Positions 1 to 4,843 of a stretch of DNA of 7,702 nt are shown in pieces (the first letter of the stretch is position 1; each line of letters opens with the position of its first letter). The position numbers and the translations under genes are program-made. The notes beneath the pieces were generated by a model. It was not told where the DNA came from. It saw only the letters and a list, made by a program, of their open reading frames with translations, and did not search any database. This stretch comes from an uncultured Acidimicrobiaceae bacterium (lineage in GTDB: Bacteria > Actinomycetota > Acidimicrobiia > Acidimicrobiales > Ilumatobacteraceae): contig CAIZMV010000087.1 of the NCBI GenBank assembly GCA_903934195.1, positions 1-7,702 of the forward strand, written 5' to 3'.

Positions 1-41
1 AGTTGTCGTATCGCGGGCGACCGGCGCCTTCACGGTACAGG
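1..41. other. Window edge, no supported gene
   Basis: These 41 bases lie downstream of the mrp stop. They are visibly richer in G+C than the rest of the window. On the plus strand a frame open from base 2 closes with TGA at 65-67, giving about 21 codons that would overlap the mrp end. On the minus strand a GTG at 33-31 opens a frame running off the edge, but nothing like a Shine-Dalgarno sequence precedes it. Either could be the edge of a neighbouring gene. The stretch is too short to decide. Confidence 0.2.
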
Positions 42-1184
42 TCAGACCATCTTCAAGCCTGCGCTGAAAATTTTCTTTGGCTTCATGGCCACAATTTGGG
101 CCGCTAATGCATGAAAAGCAGCCCCGGCCTCTGACTCGGGAGCGATAGCGGCGATTGGATGACCATCGTCTCCCCCTTCGCGCAATTGCGTGACAAGAGG
201 AATCTGAGCCAAAAGTGGCACTTCAAGTTCAGCAGCAAGGTCTGCACCGCCGCCAGAACCAAACAATTCGTAACGCTTGCCATCATCACCGGTGAACCAT
301 GACATGTTCTCAATAACTCCACGAACTGTGAGATTCACTTTCTTTGCCATTGCAGCAGACAAGCGTGCAACTTTCTGTGCAGCTTCTTGTGGTGTTGTCA
401 CAACAAACACTTCTCCACGCGGCAAGTACTGGCTAAGGCTTAACGCAATGTCGCCCGTGCCTGGCGGCATATCGATCAACAAGTAATCAGGTTCATCCCA
501 GAACACGTCAGTGAGAAATTGTTCAAGCGCTTTGTGCAACATTGGTCCGCGCCAAATAACTGCTTCACCTTCAGGCACAAAATACCCAATAGAAATGCAA
601 CGAACTCCGTAGTTCTCCGGAGGCAACAACATGCCGTCGATGACAACTGGGTCGCGCTCGGCACCAAGCATTCGCGGAATGGAATAGCCGTAAATGTCTG
701 CGTCGACAATTCCGACAGTGTGACCACTTGCGGCAAGTGCAACTGCAAGGTTCGTCGTGACGCTGCTTTTTCCTACGCCACCTTTTCCTGAAGAAATCAA
801 CAACACGCGAGTAGTGGAATCTTTTGCTGCAAACGGCACCGCGCGACCTTCAGCGTGTCCGTGCGCTTGGCTGCTGCCAGCAGTAGCGCCTGGCGTGCCA
901 TTCAGCATGGTGCGTACGTTCTGTCGTTGCTCATCGGTCATGACGCCAAAATTGATGCTGACGCCTGCACCAATGACAAGAGGTGTCAACGCATTCGTCA
1001 CGAGATTCGTGATTTCATTGCGCATCGGGCATCCGGCAACGGTCAAAGTGATCGTGAGAGACACGCCTTGGCTTGAGACTGCAATGTCGTGCACCATGTC
1101 AAGGTCAACGATTGAACGGTGCAATTCGGGGTCTTCGACGGGGCGAAGGGCCTCGATAACTTGGTCAATTGTTGCTGTGGGCAT
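42..1184 (-). CDS. mrp: Mrp/ApbC-family P-loop ATPase, iron-sulfur cluster carrier
   Basis: Cytoplasmic P-loop ATPase of the Mrp/ApbC/Nbp35 family, which bind and hand over Fe-S clusters to apoproteins. The protein is 380 aa from the chosen ATG. Residues about 5-85 are a MIP18/DUF59-type domain (PVEDPEL motif, conserved Cys in VAGCPM at about 52). A His/Ala/Gly-rich linker follows, then the ATPase domain from about 125. It has a deviant Walker A SSGKGGVGKSS (about 131-141), VDADIYG (switch I) and LLIDMPPGTGD (Walker B region). The start at 1184 is chosen because GGAG lies 5 nt upstream and because the family usually begins just before the DUF59 helix. An in-frame ATG at 1223 or 1262 would add 13-26 poorly conserved residues. 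The C-terminal CxxC that holds the bridging cluster in ApbC/Nbp35 is absent: the segment after ENMSWF reads TGDDGKRYELFG. From memory, actinobacterial Mrp proteins also lack it. The gene is divergent from a SufR-like regulator, which fits an Fe-S role. Confidence 0.94.
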   Translation of the reverse strand: MPTATIDQVIEALRPVEDPELHRSIVDLDMVHDIAVSSQGVSLTITLTVAGCPMRNEITNLVTNALTPLVIGAGVSINFGVMTDEQRQNVRTMLNGTPGATAGSSQAHGHAEGRAVPFAAKDSTTRVLLISSGKGGVGKSSVTTNLAVALAASGHTVGIVDADIYGYSIPRMLGAERDPVVIDGMLLPPENYGVRCISIGYFVPEGEAVIWRGPMLHKALEQFLTDVFWDEPDYLLIDMPPGTGDIALSLSQYLPRGEVFVVTTPQEAAQKVARLSAAMAKKVNLTVRGVIENMSWFTGDDGKRYELFGSGGGADLAAELEVPLLAQIPLVTQLREGGDDGHPIAAIAPESEAGAAFHALAAQIVAMKPKKIFSAGLKMV

Positions 1185-1189
1185 GGGGA

Positions 1190-1193
1190 CTCC
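1190..1193 (-). promoter_or_regulatory. Shine-Dalgarno site that sets the mrp start
   Basis: On the minus strand GGAG sits 5 nt before the ATG at 1184-1182. No comparable purine-rich site precedes the upstream in-frame ATGs at 1223 or 1262. This favours the 380-residue form. Confidence 0.6.
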
Positions 1194-1223
1194 GATGGAT
1201 GGGGGATTTTGCACTACGGCCAT

Positions 1224-1236
1224 AGGTACAATACCT
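1224..1236. promoter_or_regulatory. Inverted repeat over divergent -10 elements, candidate operator
   Basis: AGGTA-CAA-TACCT is a perfect 5-bp inverted repeat with a 3-nt centre, placed in the 63-bp gap between mrp and the SufR-like gene. Its core reads TACAAT on the plus strand (1227-1232) and TATTGT on the minus strand (1233-1228). Both are plausible -10 hexamers of the actinobacterial TAnnnT type, though neither has an obvious TTGACA-like -35. The plus-strand element would put the transcript start about 8 nt before the regulator ATG at 1248, giving an almost leaderless message. The minus-strand element would leave roughly 36 nt of leader before mrp and include its Shine-Dalgarno site. A repressor bound here would block both directions. 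That use is inferred; the repeat itself is seen. Confidence 0.35.
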
Positions 1237-1247
1237 GCGTGTCCGAC

Positions 1248-1970
1248 ATGACCACCACCCACGTCATGACTCCGAAGGCTTTTACTGCCACGGTGTCTGC
1301 CATGACCTCAGCTTTTGGCGACCCTACGAGGCGCGCCATCTACCTGTTTGCTCGTGAAGAGGGCGACGGAGTCACAGCCACACAGGTTTCTGACAAATTT
1401 GAATTGCACGCAAACGTTGCTCGACATCACCTCGACAAACTTGCAGCTGGCGGATATTTAGAAGTCACAATCGAACGAGCAAAGGGCCAAGGCGTTGGTC
1501 GCCCCTCAAAGCATTATCGCGTCGCAACAAAAGACAGTGAATTTGAATTCTCTGTTCGCACCGATGATCTTGTTCTCACACTTCTCGGTAAAGCACTTGC
1601 TGCGTTACCACCCGACATGGCTCACACCATTGCAGAACAAGTGGGTCGTGATTACGGCAAGGCCATGGCAACAGGTCTTACAGGTCATGATGCAGCAGTA
1701 GGTCACCGTTCATTACGTTCGGCAATTCAAGCAGTTGCTGATGCACTCACTGCACACGGATTCGCAGCACACACAGATGACAAGCACGACAAGTTGCGCA
1801 TTGTCACTAGTCATTGCCCGTTCGGCGATGTAGCTATTGAACACCCAGTCATTTGCGCAGTCGAACGTGGAATGGTGAAGGGAATGCTCGGAGCCATTTA
1901 CGGTGACACCGACCCAGAGACCATTGACTCAATTCCTGCAGGCGACACGCTCTGCATCACCACCGTTTAA
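1248..1970 (+). CDS. SufR-like winged-helix regulator with Fe-S-type cysteine motif
   Basis: A 240-aa transcription regulator. Residues about 17-92 form an ArsR-type winged helix: an N-terminal FGDPTRRAIYLF helix, a recognition region around HANVARHHLDKL (54-65), and a wing ending RPSKHYRV. The C-terminal half carries three cysteines, C190 (in SHCPF), C203 (PVICAVE) and C236 (in GDTLC). The first pair is spaced CX12C and the last sits in a GD-x-x-C context. This resembles SufR, which represses suf operons while holding a [4Fe-4S] or [2Fe-2S] cluster and lets go when the cluster is lost. The ATG at 1248 is chosen because 1119-1247 lies inside the mrp coding region in antisense; ATG 1266 is an alternative. 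No Shine-Dalgarno sequence is seen, so translation may be nearly leaderless. Its neighbour is divergent mrp rather than a suf operon. A related DeoR/ArsR-type sensor with another ligand cannot be excluded. Confidence 0.85.
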   Translation: MTTTHVMTPKAFTATVSAMTSAFGDPTRRAIYLFAREEGDGVTATQVSDKFELHANVARHHLDKLAAGGYLEVTIERAKGQGVGRPSKHYRVATKDSEFEFSVRTDDLVLTLLGKALAALPPDMAHTIAEQVGRDYGKAMATGLTGHDAAVGHRSLRSAIQAVADALTAHGFAAHTDDKHDKLRIVTSHCPFGDVAIEHPVICAVERGMVKGMLGAIYGDTDPETIDSIPAGDTLCITTV

Positions 1971-1977
1971 CAACGAA

Positions 1978-2589
1978 TTAGTCGCCCCAGTGGCGCTGTT
2001 CCAAGAACGGGTCACCGTACATGTGGTACCCATTTCGTTCCCAGAAACCTGGCTTATCAGAGTTCATTACTTCAATGCCACGCAACCACTTCGGTGATTT
2101 CCAGAAATACAAATTCGGAACAAGTAAACGAACGGGGCCACCATGAATTGGTTCAATCGGTTCATTGTCGAATTCCCACACAACTAACGACTCGTCGCGT
2201 GTTGCATCTTCAAACGGAAGATTCGCTGTGTAACCATGCTCAGCATGACCCATGATGTGTGTTGCGCCAGCTTGCACACCTGCTGCCTCTAACAAATCGC
2301 GCACACGCACGCCACGCCACACGGTGTCAAACTTTGACCACTTCGTCACACAATGAATATCAGTTGTTAGGGTCACCGAAGGCAATGCGGTGAGTTGTTC
2401 GAATGTCAATACATATGGCGTATCAACTAGCCCACCAATAGTTAGGTTCCATTCACCTTGTGCATATGTGGGCACATCACCAACATGCAACACGGGAAAC
2501 CGATCAGTGAGGTATTGCCCTGGTGGAAGCCGCGCGGGGTCAAAACCCTGCTCAATAACTTCATTTCGATTTCTATCAAAAAATCCCAT
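1978..2589 (-). CDS. Sulfite-oxidase-like molybdopterin oxidoreductase (YuiH type)
   Basis: A protein of 203 aa from the ATG at 2589, close to the roughly 200 aa of the cytoplasmic YuiH-like branch of the sulfite oxidase fold. Seen in order: the branch-typical RLPPGQYLTDRFPVLHVGDVP stretch near residues 20-40, the Moco-domain segment LTTDIHCVTKW with the Cys (about 80) expected to ligate molybdenum, WRGVRVRDLL, then GGPVRLLVP and KWLRGIEV near the C-terminus. There is no Tat signal, no heme b5 domain and no membrane segment. It should therefore act in the cytoplasm with an unknown electron partner, unlike MsrP or SorA. The substrate cannot be read from sequence. It ends 7 bp from the convergent regulator and is divergent from the histidine phosphatase. 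The start is awkward: GGAGG lies 12 nt upstream of this ATG, further than usual. An in-frame ATG at 2628 exists but would overlap the divergent gene. Confidence 0.88.
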   Translation of the reverse strand: MGFFDRNRNEVIEQGFDPARLPPGQYLTDRFPVLHVGDVPTYAQGEWNLTIGGLVDTPYVLTFEQLTALPSVTLTTDIHCVTKWSKFDTVWRGVRVRDLLEAAGVQAGATHIMGHAEHGYTANLPFEDATRDESLVVWEFDNEPIEPIHGGPVRLLVPNLYFWKSPKWLRGIEVMNSDKPGFWERNGYHMYGDPFLEQRHWGD

Positions 2590-2601
2590 GGGTTCATTCT
2601 G

Positions 2602-2606
2602 CCTCC
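2602..2606 (-). promoter_or_regulatory. Strong Shine-Dalgarno GGAGG before the molybdopterin gene
   Basis: The minus strand carries GGAGG at 2606-2602. It is 4 nt from an out-of-frame ATG at 2597-2595, which opens a frame of about 51 codons ending at 2442. It is 12 nt from the in-frame ATG at 2589. This is the best ribosome-binding site in the 31-bp divergent gap and bears on which start is used. Confidence 0.55.
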
Positions 2607-2620
2607 AATAGCGTGTCCAT

Positions 2621-3088
2621 GTGCCCATCTATTTCGTTCGCCACGCAAAAGCCGGTAGCCGATCAGCTTGGATTGGTGATGACCGAGACCGTCCACTTGT
2701 CGACAACGGCTGGGAGCAAGCCCACGCACTGGCCACTCGCCTATCAGCCCTCAACCCCAGCGTTCTGTGGTCAAGCCCATATCTTCGGTGCCAACAGACC
2801 TTGCAGCCACTTGGCGAACTCTGCGGCCTTGAGGTGGTTGTGGACTCCCGACTTGAAGAGGAATCACCGCTAGAAAAATCACTAGCGATTCTTGATGATG
2901 CCCCCGACAATGCGGTGCTGTGTAGTCACGGTGATGTCATACCCGATGCGGTGAATGGCCTCATTCGCCGCGGTATGGACGTTGCAGACATTCCTCGAGC
3001 CCTAAAGAAGGGTTCAGTGTTTGTATTGCACCGTGAGAACGGGCTGTTTGTTCGTGCTGAATACTGGGAAGCACCCAAAACGAAGTAG
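2621..3088 (+). CDS. Histidine phosphatase (SixA / MutT1 C-terminal domain type)
   Basis: A 155-aa member of the histidine phosphatase (phosphoglycerate mutase-like) superfamily. The catalytic RHA motif is at residues 7-9 (phosphohistidine H8), followed by KAGSRSAW and the GDDRDRPL segment. SSPYLRC with R56 supplies a phosphate-binding arginine, E79-E81 is the likely acid region, and SHGD at 102-105 holds the second catalytic His. The set RHAKAGSRS, DDRxRPL, RCxQT and VIPD closely recalls the C-terminal domain of mycobacterial MutT1, where it follows a Nudix domain; here the upstream DNA codes for another gene, so the domain stands alone. The substrate could be a phosphoprotein or a small phosphorylated molecule. 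It begins with GTG at 2621, forced by the RHA motif being only 7 residues in, and has no clear Shine-Dalgarno. An ATG at 2619 is in another frame. It ends 2 bp from convergent ccmI. Confidence 0.9.
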   Translation: MPIYFVRHAKAGSRSAWIGDDRDRPLVDNGWEQAHALATRLSALNPSVLWSSPYLRCQQTLQPLGELCGLEVVVDSRLEEESPLEKSLAILDDAPDNAVLCSHGDVIPDAVNGLIRRGMDVADIPRALKKGSVFVLHRENGLFVRAEYWEAPKTK

Positions 3089-3096
3089 CTCTACTT
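3083..3096. repeat. Palindrome holding both convergent stop codons
   Basis: AAGTAG-CT-CTACTT is a perfect 6-bp inverted repeat with a 2-nt centre. The TAG stop of the phosphatase (3086-3088) and the TAG stop of the ccmI-like gene (3093-3091, minus strand) are mirror images within it. The stem is too short and A+T rich, with no T-run after it, to be called an intrinsic terminator. It may be chance around two identical stops. Confidence 0.35.
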
Positions 3097-3804
3097 AGCG
3101 AGCGCTTTGTCAACCTCTGCAACAATTGAATCAACGAAAGATTGCACTTCTTTCGGAGGGTTCATTGCCCTGCACGTATCCAATTGCGGTTTTGCAAGTG
3201 ATGCACTGTTGAGAAAACGGAAATACACAATTCCAAGAAAACAATGAGCGTCGGGATACTGGTCATCAACTTTTTGGGCACGCATTAAGTCATTGACTGC
3301 CGTAACAAGCGCAAGCTGTTTCACATTTCCTGTTGCTGCTCGCGCAGTCAGTGCAAGAATCCACGACCGATATGTGAGTGCCTCAGGGTTGTCTGGTTCT
3401 AGTTTCAGAACTTGCGTATACAACTCGATTGCTTTACCTGGGTCTGAGAAATTCAATTGCCGTGCAGTGGCTAACAACCCAGACGTGCTCTGCTCGATAG
3501 CGCCCGAAGCGCTTTGGCCTGGCAGTCGCTGACCAGATTGACGTGCAACCCAAATGCCAGCCCCTGCTGCTACTGCAATGACACAGAGAACAACAAGAAT
3601 TCGACGCAACCAACCTCGTTGTACCGCAGGTGCTGCAGCTTCAATGCCCTTTAGTTCGCGAGTAATGGCAGCCGTTCGCGCAATGTAACCATCGCGCAAT
3701 GCCGCATAATCTGCATCATCAATGTCGCCAGCTTCACGTTCGTTGTCCAGGTCACGCAATGAACGCAATAAGAATTGTTGCTCGTGACGAAGGTCGTCAG
3801 ACAT
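3091..3804 (-). CDS. ccmI: CcmI-like cytochrome c maturation TPR protein
   Basis: A 237-aa membrane-anchored TPR protein, last gene of the ccm operon. Residues 1-66 are a charged, helical, probably cytoplasmic segment with the CcmI-type signature RDLDNEREAGDIDDADYAALR. One membrane segment follows at about 68-86, then an extracytoplasmic region with a TPR at about 107-155 (AIELYTQVLKLEPDNPEALTYRSW) and a weaker one at about 163-215. Two cysteines, C188 and C211, lie in the TPR part. In the family CcmI binds the C-terminus of apocytochrome c and presents it to CcmF/CcmH. Proteobacterial CcmI has an additional N-terminal membrane helix that is missing here; the upstream CcmH ends with such a helix. 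Its ATG overlaps the ccmH stop as TGATG, with GAGGA 9 nt upstream. Identity rests on position plus the N-terminal signature; the TPR part alone would be unspecific. Confidence 0.82.
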   Translation of the reverse strand: MSDDLRHEQQFLLRSLRDLDNEREAGDIDDADYAALRDGYIARTAAITRELKGIEAAAPAVQRGWLRRILVVLCVIAVAAGAGIWVARQSGQRLPGQSASGAIEQSTSGLLATARQLNFSDPGKAIELYTQVLKLEPDNPEALTYRSWILALTARAATGNVKQLALVTAVNDLMRAQKVDDQYPDAHCFLGIVYFRFLNSASLAKPQLDTCRAMNPPKEVQSFVDSIVAEVDKALAK

Positions 3805-4289
3805 CAGACATTGTCCTCATCAGATGGGTCTTCAGCGAGCAGTTGTTCTACAAGTGCCACATCATCTGATGATGCTTCACCACTGTTGTCGCGTCGCCAA
3901 CGACGAAAGGCGGCCCATAAACCGGCAACGGCACACACGAGAACTGCAATCGGCATGATCCAGACAAGCGAGTCAACACCGGTAGCACGGGGCACAAGGA
4001 GAACTTGTGCCTTGAACGTATTGGCAATTGACCCGATGATCTCATCATCGGTCATCGTGCCTGCACGCACTTCGCGCGCAACCTGATTACGAATAGCTTC
4101 AGCAGCTGATGCACGCGAAACGTACACACTTTCGCCGTCGCACGTTGGGCACGCAATATGTTTCGTAATCGAATCGATTCGGTCCGACTGAGTAAGTGGA
4201 CCATTGTCGCGAGTGGTTCCCACAGTGAGCAATGCAACAACAATCAGACCCATCAGCATCCACACAGGCCATGACTTCAGGCGTTTCAT
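3804..4289 (-). CDS. ccmH: CcmH, heme-lyase thiol oxidoreductase
   Basis: A 161-aa CcmH/CycL family protein. A membrane segment or signal anchor is at about 9-23. The redox motif CPTC is at 47-50 in the context KHIACPTC, where the family has LRCxxC. The three-helix domain SAAEAIRNQVAREVRAGTMTDDEI follows, then a second membrane helix at about 108-127 (LVWIMPIAVLVCAVAG) and an acidic cytoplasmic tail of about 30 residues. CcmH works outside the membrane: it resolves disulfides at the CxxCH site of apocytochrome c and is in turn reduced by CcmG. It overlaps ccmG by ATGA and ccmI by one base, so translation is probably coupled to both. The arrangement (CcmH with a second helix, followed by a CcmI lacking its first helix) looks like the E. 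coli CcmH-CcmI fusion divided into two proteins. Confidence 0.92.
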   Translation of the reverse strand: MKRLKSWPVWMLMGLIVVALLTVGTTRDNGPLTQSDRIDSITKHIACPTCDGESVYVSRASAAEAIRNQVAREVRAGTMTDDEIIGSIANTFKAQVLLVPRATGVDSLVWIMPIAVLVCAVAGLWAAFRRWRRDNSGEASSDDVALVEQLLAEDPSDEDNV

Positions 4290-4843
4290 TGTCCACCCGC
4301 AAACTGAGACTTCAAGTCGTTAAGACGAGTAGTGAGAAAACCTTTTGTCAGCGCACCCATGATGCGTAAGCGAACAAATCCGTTCGGATCAATAACCCAT
4401 GACTCAGGAACCTTTGCCACACCAAACGCAACAGAAACAGCACCGTCGTCGTCACGAACAACAGGCCAGTCGCCTCCATTGGTATCAAAGAACGCTTGTA
4501 CAGGCCCATCGGAATCATCATTGACAACGGTGTACAACTCAACAGGATTGTCTGATGACTTTTGTTCGTTAGCAAAATCAACCAAGAACGGATGTTCCTG
4601 CCGACATGGAACACAGGTGGAGTTAAAGAAGTTCAACACAACCCAACTGCCTTTACGACGTGCCAAATCAAATGTTCCGCCACCGATTGTGGTTGATTTC
4701 ACCACAGGAGCCGGCTGTCCCAACAAAGGTGACGATGCTGACTCTGAATCCCCTGGCTTTGCCATTGCAAGAACAACAAGGAACGCAAGCAACAAAACAC
4801 CAGCACCACCAGCGATGTATCGAATACTCTTTCCACGATTCAC
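4286..4843 (-). CDS. ccmG: CcmG/DsbE thioredoxin-fold reductant
   Basis: A 185-aa membrane-tethered thioredoxin-like protein (DsbE/ResA/CcmG). One N-terminal membrane helix at about 9-28 anchors the domain on the outer face. The active site is CVPC (77-80), in NFFNSTCVPC instead of the more usual NFWASWCxPC: the Trp before the first Cys is replaced by Thr. The cis-Pro loop AKVPESWVID has P146 followed by an acidic residue, a CcmG-type feature. The family passes electrons from the membrane thiol transporter (CcdA/DsbD, not in this window) to CcmH and the apocytochrome c cysteines. The start is GTG at 4843, overlapping the ccmF stop as GTGA, with GAGG 7 nt upstream. ResA would be the alternative name, but the ccm context favours CcmG. 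Confidence 0.94.
   Translation of the reverse strand: MNRGKSIRYIAGGAGVLLLAFLVVLAMAKPGDSESASSPLLGQPAPVVKSTTIGGGTFDLARRKGSWVVLNFFNSTCVPCRQEHPFLVDFANEQKSSDNPVELYTVVNDDSDGPVQAFFDTNGGDWPVVRDDDGAVSVAFGVAKVPESWVIDPNGFVRLRIMGALTKGFLTTRLNDLKSQFAGGQ

Noticed and set aside
2..67. Plus-strand frame entering from the left edge and stopping at 65-67, overlapping the mrp end
   Set aside because: Only about 21 codons are visible with no motif. It could be the end of a convergent gene, but it cannot be separated from chance.
757..1251. Long plus-strand open frame (164 codons) antisense to mrp
   Set aside because: It mirrors the strongly conserved Mrp frame, its translation is low-complexity Thr/Pro/Met/Arg-rich text with no domain, and no start signal is seen.
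1971..2010. Possible terminator between the SufR-like gene and the molybdopterin gene
   Set aside because: Only a 4-bp CGCC/GGCG stem inside coding sequence, with no T-run. Not enough for a terminator.
1978..2628. Export signal making the molybdopterin protein a periplasmic MsrP or SorA-type enzyme feeding cytochrome c
   Set aside because: No twin-arginine or hydrophobic N-terminus is present from any possible start. The RLPPGQ-type N-terminus fits the cytoplasmic YuiH-like branch, so a functional link with the ccm operon is not supported.
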